A stretch of 64,000 bases of DNA from assembly GCF_019711685.1 (NCBI RefSeq), contig NZ_JAIGYQ010000005.1:1-64000 (forward strand). The letters run 5' to 3'. The stretch's first letter is position 1, and each line of letters begins with the position of its first letter. The stretch is from Helicobacter turcicus (GTDB lineage: Bacteria; Campylobacterota; Campylobacteria; Campylobacterales; Helicobacteraceae). The position numbers and the translations under genes are program-made. The notes under the pieces were generated by a model. The model ran no database searches. It saw only the letters and a program-made list of their open reading frames with translations, and had not been told where the DNA came from. Below, piece by piece: positions 25,760 to 34,592 of the stretch.

Positions 25760-26353
25760 TTAAAACTTTGGCAAATGTTGTTGTAAATAATATTCTAATT
25801 CTTGTTGCAGGGATTCCAAACTTCCACAATTATCAATCACATAGCTAGCCATTTTGTATTTCTGCTCTAGAGGCATTTGCGCATTAATGCGACTAAGTGC
25901 TTCTTTTTTGCTAAATCCATTGCGTTTCTTTAAACGTTCAATCTGCAATTCCTGCGTAGTAGAAATTAGCAAAGAGTTTACAATGGGATAATCACCTTGC
26001 TCAAAAAATAACGGGATATCCACAAAATACGGAATCTTTTTTTGCTCTTCTCTCTGTGCTTCTTCTAAAATTTCTGCTTTAATTTTTGGATGTAAAATCT
26101 CTTCTAACCTCTTAAGCAAATTCGTATTAGAAAAAACGATTCCACCTAATTTCTTGCGATTAATCCGACCTTGATTATCTAAAATTTCTTCACCAAAAAC
26201 TGCAATAACAGAATCTTTATTTTCTTCTAACACTTTATGTGCAATAGAATCAGCACAAATAACCTGATAACCATAAAGCCTAAGCAAGGAAGCAACAGTG
26301 CTTTTGCCGCTGCCAATCCCCCCACTTAACGCGATAGCATATTTCAAACTCAA
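25760..26353 (-). CDS. coaE: Dephospho-CoA kinase
   Basis: Phosphorylates the 3' hydroxyl of dephospho-CoA, the last step of coenzyme A synthesis. The P-loop is GGIGSGKST at 11-19, followed by the CADSIAHKVL segment with the substrate Asp and the LEEILHPKIK lid region. The length of 197 aa is normal. Its start overlaps the end of speE by four bases (ATGA). Confidence 0.94.
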   Translation of the reverse strand: MSLKYAIALSGGIGSGKSTVASLLRLYGYQVICADSIAHKVLEENKDSVIAVFGEEILDNQGRINRKKLGGIVFSNTNLLKRLEEILHPKIKAEILEEAQREEQKKIPYFVDIPLFFEQGDYPIVNSLLISTTQELQIERLKKRNGFSKKEALSRINAQMPLEQKYKMASYVIDNCGSLESLQQELEYYLQQHLPKF

Positions 26354-27153
26354 TTTTTTGCCGCACCAAATAGTGCAGATTTCACAGCTTTTGGAAGCAC
26401 AAATGCACTTAAATGCAAATTTGCATGATAATACTCTAAACCCTCTAGCATATCTGCGCGCTGCAACTGAATATCTGCGGTTGGATGGTAGAGTTTAGAA
26501 GCGAATATGTAGCAATCTTGCAACACTGATAATGGCGCAAAAAATGGCATTTTAATCGCAAAATCTTCTAAGGATTCCAACTGCATCCTAACTTTTTGCA
26601 CATCTAGCAAAATCTGTGGGGTGCGCACTATCAAAATACCATCGTCATTTAAAAGTTTTGCATAGGAGTTTGCATTAACATTAGATTCCAAAAGCAAGAT
26701 AATATCGTATTTCACGCGATATTCTTGCGCATTTTGAGCTAGAAATTCCTCACTAAGTTGTGGAATAAGTTGGAATCGCTCTGTATCCATAACCTCTTTA
26801 TAGTGCGGTAAAAAGCTAATTAAGGATTCCAAAACCTTCAAATCAAACTGCAAGAAATCCACTTGCAACGCACTATGACGCAAGAATTCAAAAGCAAGCT
26901 CAAGATTGAAACCCCCAGCAATTAGCACACGCTTAGGATTCTTATGCGAACAAGCACTTAAATGCGCTAAAAACTCACTTTGCACACAAAGGAGATTCTT
27001 TAGCAACAATCCTCCATCTAGCAAAGCAATCTCGTCAAAAGCTTGAGAATTAAACAATTCTAAAGTGTGCTTTGCTCCCTTTATTTCTAGTAATTTACGT
27101 TCTATCTTATATTCTTGTTGGAATTTATCATCATAGGATTTTGTAACCCACAT
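26350..27153 (-). CDS. speE: Spermidine synthase of the divergent Helicobacter type
   Basis: 267 aa, with an N-terminal beta part and a Rossmann-like methyltransferase-fold core. The pattern MWVTKSY, YKIERKLLEIK, LLDGGLLLKN, SEFLAHLSACSH, VLIAGGFNLELA and MPFFAPL follows the H. pylori SpeE sequence that I know. The classical GGGDG motif is degenerate (AGGFN), as in that enzyme. The family moves aminopropyl from decarboxylated SAM to putrescine. The gene appears next to coaE with overlapping ends. The presence of a carboxy(nor)spermidine dehydrogenase in the same window raises the question of which route is used. Confidence 0.8.
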   Translation of the reverse strand: MWVTKSYDDKFQQEYKIERKLLEIKGAKHTLELFNSQAFDEIALLDGGLLLKNLLCVQSEFLAHLSACSHKNPKRVLIAGGFNLELAFEFLRHSALQVDFLQFDLKVLESLISFLPHYKEVMDTERFQLIPQLSEEFLAQNAQEYRVKYDIILLLESNVNANSYAKLLNDDGILIVRTPQILLDVQKVRMQLESLEDFAIKMPFFAPLSVLQDCYIFASKLYHPTADIQLQRADMLEGLEYYHANLHLSAFVLPKAVKSALFGAAKN

Positions 27154-27482
27154 ACTATAAGCCTTTATAATTCTTTAAGCCTTTATGGCTTTTTGGAAGC
27201 CTATTGTAACTTTAATAAATTTTTCTTTAAACTTTTGTGCCTAATCTAACACTAAATAAAAATCCTTGTCAAAAAAGAAAATTTTACCCATTTTACAACC
27301 TTTATTTTGATAGCCAAATCCCCAAAGAAGCACTTAGAAACTCGTTATTTATGCTATATTGCTCCCTTAATTGCACATTATGCAATCGTATCATTTTTAA
27401 CATCTCTACTTCTAAGATTCCACTTTTTCAACCATTCAAAGAAACTCTTGTAGCTGAAATCTCCATTAATCATTATTGCCCT
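27154..27482. other. 329-bp intergenic region between speE and the SurA-like gene
   Basis: No supported gene. A direct repeat, ATAAAGGCTTA read on the minus strand, occurs twice just upstream of speE (about 27157-27167 and 27176-27186); its second copy also supplies the AAGG site before the speE ATG. A plus-strand 84-codon frame starts with TTG and has no ribosome binding site or recognisable content. Confidence 0.5.
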
Positions 27483-28349
27483 TTAGTTTAAGCGCACAAT
27501 ATCTACCTTTGCGTTTGAACGTAGTTTTTCAAAATACTCATAAATCACATAATTTTCCTTGCGTTGCATAATTTTTTGCAATGCAATATTTTTAGCATTC
27601 TCGTAAGGTAAAAGCACAGGATTATGCTTGCTCTTAATCAAAAATGTTACATACTCCTCTCCAATAGGAAAAATTGGCGTAAATCCACCCACTTTGCCTT
27701 GCGTAAAAGATGGCACAACTTGAGGGTTTAATGCTGCAATTTGTAAGACTTCATTTTCTTGTTTTACGCTAGGAGAAACAGATTTGCCATTACTTTGAAT
27801 CAAGCGCTCAATTGCTGCACTATCTTTACTATAAAACTTCACAACATCAATGCTTTGAGGAATTAAAAAATCACTTTGATTAGCATTATAATACTCACGC
27901 ACTTCCTTATCATCAACCATTCTTATGCTCTCTTGTGTGATACTCTGATACAACTTACGCTTTAGAATCTCCTTTTTAATACTTGCCTTATAAGCATTCC
28001 AACTTCCACCATTGCCCTCTACATATTTACGCACTTTCTCTAGTGTCGTTTTATTCTGCTTTGCAACTCTTTGGATTTCATCTTCAATCTCCAAATCACT
28101 TGCAGTAAGTTTGCGCTTTTTAATCTCTTCTTCGTGCAAACGTTCATTAATTAAACGATCCACTGCTACATCTTGTGGAATTTTTTCTTGTTGTTGCATT
28201 TTATATAACTCAACCAAAGTTACAGGATATCCATTAACAAAAAATGCGATTCCACTCACCAATGAAGGTGCTGCAAAACTTGCCACACAAACACTCAAAA
28301 GCGCGCTAGAGACAAGAAGTTTCCAATTATTTTTAAAGTCATTTTGCAT
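27483..28349 (-). CDS. Periplasmic SurA/PpiC-like peptidyl-prolyl isomerase or chaperone
   Basis: 288 aa with a signal peptide (about 1-27, ending SFAAPS). The N-terminal part (30-160) resembles the SurA chaperone arm: INERLHEEEIKKRKL, then DEIQRVAKQN and KEILKRKLYQSI. The C-terminal part (about 165-280) has a parvulin-like outline with VPSFTQGKVGGFTP and FPIGEEYVTFLI. It probably assists folding of outer-membrane proteins. Isomerase activity is uncertain because the active-site pattern is weak. Confidence 0.7.
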   Translation of the reverse strand: MQNDFKNNWKLLVSSALLSVCVASFAAPSLVSGIAFFVNGYPVTLVELYKMQQQEKIPQDVAVDRLINERLHEEEIKKRKLTASDLEIEDEIQRVAKQNKTTLEKVRKYVEGNGGSWNAYKASIKKEILKRKLYQSITQESIRMVDDKEVREYYNANQSDFLIPQSIDVVKFYSKDSAAIERLIQSNGKSVSPSVKQENEVLQIAALNPQVVPSFTQGKVGGFTPIFPIGEEYVTFLIKSKHNPVLLPYENAKNIALQKIMQRKENYVIYEYFEKLRSNAKVDIVRLN

Positions 28350-28404
28350 TATAAATCCTAATTGAAATTTCGCGCCATTGTATCAGAATCTCTTTTGCGT
28401 TAGA

Positions 28405-29760
28405 CTAAAATGCGTCAAATCTTCTTAGAATCTCTTTTAAAATCCTATCAAAATGCACAAAGCTTCCCACATCTAGTTTCTCTCTTAAAGAATGCGGATT
28501 TAAAATTGTTGGTCCAATGGATACGAAACTAGCTTTGGGGTATTTTTGTTTTAAGATTCCACATTCTAGCCCCGCGTGAATCTCTTTTAGCTCAACTCCT
28601 CCGCCAAATCCTTTATAAATTTCCCACACTTTTTGCACAAAAGCATTATCTTCCCTCTCCCAAGGTGCATAATAATCTTTAATCTCTACGTTAAAACCTA
28701 AATTTTTTAGCTTATTTTTTTCTTTTTCTAAATGCTCCAGCATCAACAATTTCTCATTCCCTCTACCCATTGCTACAAGAGTAAAAACAATTTTCTCTTC
28801 CTCTACACTTTGTCTTAAAATCCCAATATTGCTTGATAGAATCGGCACATTCTCGCGCATTACAAGTGCGCCGTTTTCAAGACTTAAAATTGCTTCAAGC
28901 AAAGGTTTTGCGTCAAAATATTGCTTATGCGATTCTATAATTTGAGCACTAAAATCTTTAGAATTTTTTAGAATTTTTTCGCACTCTTGTAGCTTTCCTT
29001 GTGGAATTGCGACACAAAGCTCTGCGCCAATAGGGATAGAATTACGCTTCTCTCCCCCGCTAAATTGCACAATAAGCGCACCACTCTCCACTAGCTTACT
29101 TGCTAATTTAGAACATTCAATAATTGCATTTGGAATATTCTTGTGAATCATAATTCCACTATGACCACCATCAAAGCCTTTGGATTCTAATTTATAAAAC
29201 ACACAATCTTGTCCAAGAGTGATAAGTGGAAACGTAATTTTACTCTCCAAATCATAACCCCCAGCACAGCCATATACTACTTCATTAATATCTTCACTAT
29301 CGCAATTTAGCACATATTCTGCTTGTAAATCTAGGGCAATATTATTTGCTCCAATCATTCCAATTTCTTCATCACTAGTAAATAAACACTCAATATTCCT
29401 ACACTCCTTTAAAGCAATAAGAGCACAAGCCACTGCAATACCATTATCAGCACCAAGACTAGAATCCTTTGCTTGTAGATACACTCTCCCCCTATCCTTC
29501 ACAAACTCAGGCTCTACACTAAAATGCGTATTTTTAGACACATACACCATATCATAATGCCCCTGCAAACACAGCTTTGGAGCCCCCTTAATGCAATGAA
29601 TATTTCCTATCTTATCACACTGCACACTTGCTCCACACTGCAATGCAAACTCCACAATCCACTCTCTTAGTGCTTCTGCATTCTTACTAGCATGCGGAAT
29701 TTTACATATCTCTAAAAATAAATCTAATGCTTCAGATTTTTGCATATTTTGCTCCATCAT
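28405..29760 (-). CDS. pepD: Cytosolic dipeptidase, PepD (M20) family
   Basis: Zinc aminopeptidase of 451 aa that splits Xaa-His and many other dipeptides. Metal and active-site motifs are LQGHYDMV (His, Asp), SSLGADNGIA (bridging Asp), TSDEEIGMIGA (catalytic Glu-Glu), NCDSED and the late HAGLECG histidine. The lid domain is present and the length is close to E. coli PepD. The ATG at 29760 has AAGGAGAAA before it. The start overlaps the end of magIII (ATGATG). Confidence 0.92.
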   Translation of the reverse strand: MMEQNMQKSEALDLFLEICKIPHASKNAEALREWIVEFALQCGASVQCDKIGNIHCIKGAPKLCLQGHYDMVYVSKNTHFSVEPEFVKDRGRVYLQAKDSSLGADNGIAVACALIALKECRNIECLFTSDEEIGMIGANNIALDLQAEYVLNCDSEDINEVVYGCAGGYDLESKITFPLITLGQDCVFYKLESKGFDGGHSGIMIHKNIPNAIIECSKLASKLVESGALIVQFSGGEKRNSIPIGAELCVAIPQGKLQECEKILKNSKDFSAQIIESHKQYFDAKPLLEAILSLENGALVMRENVPILSSNIGILRQSVEEEKIVFTLVAMGRGNEKLLMLEHLEKEKNKLKNLGFNVEIKDYYAPWEREDNAFVQKVWEIYKGFGGGVELKEIHAGLECGILKQKYPKASFVSIGPTILNPHSLREKLDVGSFVHFDRILKEILRRFDAF

Positions 29761-30428
29761 TTTCTCCTTAAATTTTTTGCATACTCTACAATTTTTCCGT
29801 GAAATCGTGCAAAAAGTAAATTAAGCGGAATCATAAATCCATACAACGTACACACTTTAGCATAATTCTCTATCACACCTTGTATGAGCCACTCCTGCAT
29901 TGCTTCATAGGACTCTAGAGTATAACCAAAACTTTTTAAAAGCTTGTAGGTATAGGCATCTGCAACCATTATTTCACGCCCTAAAGCATAGTTTAAAATA
30001 ACATCAGCACTTTCAAATCCGATTCCTTTTTGCCCTAAAAGCCATTCCCTATCCACACTCTCACAAAAGTTAGGATAATCCCCAAAATCACTTAATATGT
30101 TGCAACAAAGCATTTGTAAGCGCACGGCTTTTTGACGAAAAAACCCTATATTCCTTAAGTATTCCTGCAAAAACTCTTGAGGCATTTCTGACAAGGATTC
30201 CACATTTAGCACACTTTTTGCTTTTAACACATCTAACGCAAACTCCACTTGCTCCCAACGTGTGTTTTGGACTAAAATCGCCCCCACAACCACTTCAAAA
30301 CTTAACGCGTTAGGCCACCACCAATGTTTTTTATCACTAAAATTACAATTAGATTCCATTTTTGGTAAGAATTCCTTGCCTTTTAAAAATGCTAAAAGTG
30401 CAAAACTATCTGTGATTTCTACTTCCAT
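29757..30428 (-). CDS. magIII: 3-methyladenine DNA glycosylase III
   Basis: Helix-hairpin-helix base-excision enzyme of 223 aa, found mainly in Helicobacter. WWWP at 36-39 is the aromatic pocket start of MagIII, LVQNTRWEQV follows, GQKGIGFESAD (132-142) is the HhH motif and Asp157 in VADAYTY is the catalytic residue. No iron-sulfur cysteines, as expected for MagIII. It removes 3-methyladenine from alkylated DNA. It is coupled to pepD by overlapping start and stop codons. Confidence 0.9.
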   Translation of the reverse strand: MEVEITDSFALLAFLKGKEFLPKMESNCNFSDKKHWWWPNALSFEVVVGAILVQNTRWEQVEFALDVLKAKSVLNVESLSEMPQEFLQEYLRNIGFFRQKAVRLQMLCCNILSDFGDYPNFCESVDREWLLGQKGIGFESADVILNYALGREIMVADAYTYKLLKSFGYTLESYEAMQEWLIQGVIENYAKVCTLYGFMIPLNLLFARFHGKIVEYAKNLRRK

Positions 30429-30525
30429 TTCTTATTAAAATTGCCTTGCTAATTTGTATGGAATACTTTTTAAAGCATTCCTAAAATTCTATGCAATTTT
30501 AGCAACTTTTTAAAGTATTAAAGCA

Positions 30526-30531
30526 TATAAT
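30526..30531 (+). promoter_or_regulatory. -10 box for the adh gene
   Basis: TATAAT in GCATATAATTTC lies 28 bases before the ATG at 30559, in the divergent gap after magIII. Confidence 0.5.
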
Positions 30532-30558
30532 TTCAAATCTATAACACAAAGGATTACT

Positions 30559-31641
30559 ATGCAAGATTTTAAAAATATTCCTTTAGGGCAAAGGATTCCA
30601 GCTTTTGGTTATGCAGTAAAAGACAAGGATTCTAAATTTGAGAAATTTTCTTTTACGCGTCACCCTATGGGCGAAAAAGATATTGTGATTGAAATTTTAT
30701 TTGCAGGAATCTGCCATAGTGATATTCATTCTGCTCGCAGCGAATGGCACAAAGGAATCTACCCTATGGTTCCCGGACACGAGATTGCTGGGAGAGTTGT
30801 AGCAGTTGGTAGCAAAGTTAGTAAGTTTAAAACAGGGGATTATGCTGGTGTTGGCTGTATGGTCAATAGCTGCGGAGAATGCGACGCATGCAAAAAAAGT
30901 CAAGAGCAATTTTGCCAAAATGGAAAATGTGTTTTTACCTATGATTGCGCCGATTGTTTTCACGATAATGAACCCACTTACGGGGGATATTCTAACAACA
31001 TCGTAGTTAATGAACATTTCGCAGTTTGTGTGCCACAAAATGCTCCCTTAGAAAAAGTTGCTCCCTTACTATGTGCTGGAATCACAACTTATTCTCCTCT
31101 CAAATTTAGTAGAGTAAAAAAGGGCGATAAAGTCGCTGTTGCAGGATTTGGAGGACTAGGTGTAATGGCGGTAAAATACGCTTTGCAAATGGGCGCTGAA
31201 GTGTATGTCTTTGCGCGCAACAAAAATAAAGAAAAGGAAGCTCTAAATCTAGGTGTAACAAAACTTTTCGATAGCACAGAAAATATCAAAGAACGTTTTA
31301 ATCTCATCATCTCCACAATTCCAACTGCTTATGATCCGATGCAATATATAAACCTCCTAAGCTTTGGTGGAGAGCTTGCCATTGTTGGACTTCCTCCAAG
31401 TGAAGTTAGCCCAAATATCAATATTACAAACTTAGTTTTTAGTGCAGGACGTAAAGTCTATGGCTCACTCATTGGTGGAATGCAAGAAACACAAGAAATG
31501 CTAGATTACTCACTAAAATACAAAATTTATCCAGAAACAGAAATCATTCGTGCAGACCAAATTGATGAAGCCTATGCAAATCTGACAAGTGGAAAGGCAA
31601 AATTCCGCTATGTCATTGATATGCAAACATTAAAATGCTAA
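30559..31641 (+). CDS. Zinc-dependent alcohol dehydrogenase (YahK/cinnamyl type)
   Basis: Medium-chain dehydrogenase of 360 aa that interconverts aldehydes and alcohols with NADP(H). Catalytic zinc ligands are in GICHSDIHSA and PGHEIAG. Structural zinc cysteines form the CGECDACKKSQEQFCQNG segment. The cofactor motif is AGFGGLGVMAVKYA. Related enzymes reduce aromatic and medium-chain aldehydes. It is followed after 9 bases by an LLM flavin oxidoreductase and mutY, so it heads a three-gene run. Confidence 0.9.
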   Translation: MQDFKNIPLGQRIPAFGYAVKDKDSKFEKFSFTRHPMGEKDIVIEILFAGICHSDIHSARSEWHKGIYPMVPGHEIAGRVVAVGSKVSKFKTGDYAGVGCMVNSCGECDACKKSQEQFCQNGKCVFTYDCADCFHDNEPTYGGYSNNIVVNEHFAVCVPQNAPLEKVAPLLCAGITTYSPLKFSRVKKGDKVAVAGFGGLGVMAVKYALQMGAEVYVFARNKNKEKEALNLGVTKLFDSTENIKERFNLIISTIPTAYDPMQYINLLSFGGELAIVGLPPSEVSPNINITNLVFSAGRKVYGSLIGGMQETQEMLDYSLKYKIYPETEIIRADQIDEAYANLTSGKAKFRYVIDMQTLKC

Positions 31642-31650
31642 GGAAAAGTA

Positions 31651-32652
31651 ATGAAAAGTGGTATTTTTGAACTCGTTGAAAATTGGGAAAACAACGAAAC
31701 TTCTGCCATTTCTAATGCAATAGAGTTGGTAGAATACGCAGATTCTCTCGGGTTTGATGAAGCTTGGATTGGAGAGCATCATTTTAACAGCTTCACACTC
31801 TGCCCAGCATCTATTGCATTAATAAGCCACGCACTAGCACGTACAAAACACATAAAAATTGGCTCTGCAGCGATTTTATTACCCCACTACCACCCTATCA
31901 AACTCGCAGAAGAAATTGCTACGTTAGATTTGCTAAGCAAAGGACGCTTTTTATTTGGTTTTGCACGCGGTGCATTCCCGATTTTTGATATTACAATGGG
32001 GAGCAATGTAACAAATAATCGCAAAATTATGCTAGAAAATGCAGAAATTATCCATAATTTACTTTTTAAAGACCAAGTTCAATTTGAAGGGGAATTTTTT
32101 GATATTAATAATGTTTCCATACGCCCACACCCTAAAGGATTAATCCCTTTTTTTATTGCAAGTTTAGATAAGCAAACATTAAAAGATTCTGCAATACGTG
32201 GTTATAACTTTTTAGGGGCTTTTACGCTTAGCCTTAAACATGCAAAAGAGATTTATGAGCTTTTTATGCAAAATGGAGCGACAAAATCTTTTGAGTTTAT
32301 ACTAACGCGCGCAATTTACATTGACGAAGATAGAAGCAAAGCAGAAGAAAAAGCATACATTGGAGCAGATATTTTCTCGCAATGTATGATCCGTGCAAAT
32401 GAAGCAAATCCAACATTTGAAGCTATCATTAAAACAACAGACTATGAAGAATTTAGAGCTGAATTTTTCAATAAGGATAAGATTTTAGAAAATATGATTA
32501 TTGGCACACCACAAGATTGCTTAGAACAGATTTTAGAGCTTAAAAAACAAGTGCCACTCACAACACTTTCTTTAAAATTACTTTCTTCTAAACTTGAAGA
32601 TTCCAAAAAAATTCTAAAACTTTACAAAGAACATATTATTCCGCATCTTTAA
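31651..32652 (+). CDS. LLM-class (luciferase-like) flavin-dependent oxidoreductase
   Basis: TIM-barrel flavin monooxygenase family, 333 aa. Features are the start GIFELVENWEN, DEAWIGEHHFN (39-49) as in bacterial luciferase-like enzymes, IGSAAILLPHYHPIKLAEEIATLDLLSKGRFLFG-type barrel core (positions about 72-105) and the Ile-Gly-Thr-Pro phosphate-binding segment near the C-terminus. The substrate is unknown. Coupling to an aldehyde/alcohol dehydrogenase hints at detoxification, an inference only. Confidence 0.85.
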   Translation: MKSGIFELVENWENNETSAISNAIELVEYADSLGFDEAWIGEHHFNSFTLCPASIALISHALARTKHIKIGSAAILLPHYHPIKLAEEIATLDLLSKGRFLFGFARGAFPIFDITMGSNVTNNRKIMLENAEIIHNLLFKDQVQFEGEFFDINNVSIRPHPKGLIPFFIASLDKQTLKDSAIRGYNFLGAFTLSLKHAKEIYELFMQNGATKSFEFILTRAIYIDEDRSKAEEKAYIGADIFSQCMIRANEANPTFEAIIKTTDYEEFRAEFFNKDKILENMIIGTPQDCLEQILELKKQVPLTTLSLKLLSSKLEDSKKILKLYKEHIIPHL

Positions 32653-33639
32653 ATGCAAGTTAAAGAATTTCAAAATACTCTTCTTAGTTGGTATAAAGTC
32701 AAGGGACGCCACACTCTTCCTTGGCGCAATAAAACAATTCCAAACCGCGCTTATGTAGTGCTAATTAGCGAAATTATGCTACAACAAACACAAGTAAAAG
32801 TTGTGCTAGAGCGTTACTTTTTTCCATTTTTAGAAAAATTTCCAAATTTAGAAGCTCTAAGTCAGGCAAAAGAAGAAGACATTTTGCTCTCTTGGCAAGG
32901 GTTAGGTTACTACACGCGTCCTAGAAATCTGCAAAAACTTGCAAAAATCTGCGCAAAAACAGGACTACCAAGAGAAGTAGAAAGCTTAATTAAGCTTCCC
33001 GGAATTGGTGCCTACACTGCTGGAGCCATTGCCTGTTTTGGTTATGATGTAAGCGTTAGCTTTGTAGATTCTAATATCAAGCGCATTTTAATCCGCCTCT
33101 TTGCTCTAAAAAATCCTTCACAAAAGCAGTTAGAACAAAAAGCAAAAGCAATTTTAAATTTACAAGATTCTTTTAATCACAATCAAGCCTTATTGGATTT
33201 AGGCGCATTAATCTGCACCGCAAAATCTCCTAAATGCACAATTTGTCCAATTTCTAAATTTTGTCAAGGTAAGGATTTTTGGCAAACTCTTACAATCAAA
33301 ACACAAAAGCGTAACCTTAAAAAATCTCTACATCTTGCAATCTGCATTAAAGATTCTAAAATCGCCCTTATCAAAAGCACACAAAAACTCTACTTTGGAC
33401 TTTATAATTTTCCAGAAATTTCACATTCTATGACCCATCAGCAAATTGGAATCTTAAAACACGCTTACACAAAATATACTCTTAAGGTGCATTGCTATAT
33501 TACTCAACAATCTGCCATTGCTAATTCTAAAGCAGAGTTTTTTCACACAGATAGCTTAGACTCTATTCCCCTCTCTTCCTTAGCTTTAAAAGTCATAAAA
33601 CTCTTGCAAGTAAAAAATATTTTAAAATCTCCGTTGTAA
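32653..33639 (+). CDS. mutY: A/G-specific adenine DNA glycosylase
   Basis: Removes adenine mispaired with 8-oxoguanine. LPWR and SEIMLQQTQV near the start, LPGIGAYTAGAI (HhH, about 116-127) and VDSNIKRIL with the catalytic Asp are present. The 4Fe-4S ligands follow the standard C-x6-C-x2-C-x5-C pattern between about residues 196 and 212. A short NUDIX-like C-terminal domain completes 328 aa. The ATG begins on the base after the stop of the LLM gene. Confidence 0.93.
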   Translation: MQVKEFQNTLLSWYKVKGRHTLPWRNKTIPNRAYVVLISEIMLQQTQVKVVLERYFFPFLEKFPNLEALSQAKEEDILLSWQGLGYYTRPRNLQKLAKICAKTGLPREVESLIKLPGIGAYTAGAIACFGYDVSVSFVDSNIKRILIRLFALKNPSQKQLEQKAKAILNLQDSFNHNQALLDLGALICTAKSPKCTICPISKFCQGKDFWQTLTIKTQKRNLKKSLHLAICIKDSKIALIKSTQKLYFGLYNFPEISHSMTHQQIGILKHAYTKYTLKVHCYITQQSAIANSKAEFFHTDSLDSIPLSSLALKVIKLLQVKNILKSPL

Positions 33640-34109
33640 ATTCTAATTTTAAACTTTTGCCTTTTCTAAATATTTTTAATATGCTTCAAAGAAGGTCTTG
33701 CTTATTTAATAAAAGTTTGATTTTTAATATCGCTAAGATTCCACTTAAATCAACCCAACACAAAAACGCACTAAAGAATCTATAATGCTTCTTTTTTGGA
33801 TTCTTATTGATAAAATCTGCTGTGCTAAAAGAGTTAAAATAAATACTCCATCAATACTTTTACTTCTAAAAGTCTCGCTAAATCCTCCTAAGATTGAAAA
33901 TTTAATGACAATAAAACTGCTTTGTCTTAACCCTTGTGTAATCCTAAGAAATAATCTGTAATTGGCAAATAGCCTATTTAGGACTTTAAAAACCGCATTT
34001 ATTCTCTTTTTTGTTACTCTTACTCTATAATTTTTGTCGCACAAATTTAACACTAAATTTTAAAAATTGTGTTAGCATTACGCTTTTATTTTTACATTAA
34101 AGGAATCCT
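33640..34109. other. 470-bp region between mutY and luxS without a supported gene
   Basis: The region holds a minus-strand frame of 102 codons (33745-34053) with a basic, poorly structured product (NYRLFLRITQGLRQS in the middle). It has no clear ribosome binding site and no family that I recognise. It may be a decayed gene. The last 80 bases should hold the luxS promoter, but no consensus -10 stands out. Confidence 0.4.
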
Positions 34110-34592
34110 ATGCCGCTACTAGATAGCTTTAAAGTTGATCACAAGCTTATGCCAGCTCCAGCAGTTCGCCTTGCAAAAACAATGCACACACCAAAGGGAG
34201 ATACAATAAGCGTATTTGATTTGCGCTTTTGTAAGCCTAATGTTGAGATTTTAAGTGAAAAAGGAATCCATACGCTAGAACATCTCTTTGCTGGTTTCAT
34301 GCGTGAGCATTTAAATGGCAATTCCACAGAGATTATTGACATCTCTCCAATGGGTTGTCGCACAGGTTTTTATATGAGTTTGATTGGCAATCCAAGCGCA
34401 GAATCTGTAAAAACTGCTTGGGAGAAAAGCATGCAAGATGTGCTAAAAACAACAACAATCCCAGAAGCAAATCCTCTACAATGTGGCACTTGCACAATGC
34501 ATTCACTTGATGAAGCTAAAGAAATTGCACAAAACACACTAAATAAAGGTATTGGCATAATGGACAATGAAGCACTAAAGCTTGATTTATAA
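34110..34592 (+). CDS. luxS: S-ribosylhomocysteine lyase
   Basis: Splits S-ribosylhomocysteine to homocysteine and DPD, the precursor of autoinducer-2; part of the activated methyl cycle. Metal ligands are His54 and His58 (HTLEH) and Cys128 (CGTCTMH). The catalytic cysteine is Cys83 in MGCRTGFYM. The length of 160 aa is normal. ATG follows AAAGGAATCCT. Its TAA overlaps the ligA ATG by one base. Confidence 0.96.
   Translation: MPLLDSFKVDHKLMPAPAVRLAKTMHTPKGDTISVFDLRFCKPNVEILSEKGIHTLEHLFAGFMREHLNGNSTEIIDISPMGCRTGFYMSLIGNPSAESVKTAWEKSMQDVLKTTTIPEANPLQCGTCTMHSLDEAKEIAQNTLNKGIGIMDNEALKLDL

Noticed and set aside
27237-27491. 84-codon plus-strand frame in the gap before speE
   Set aside because: TTG start, no ribosome binding site, overlaps the end of the SurA-like gene and resembles no family.
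33745-34053. 102-codon minus-strand frame as a gene
   Set aside because: No binding site and no recognised family; kept only as an unexplained region rather than a coding sequence.
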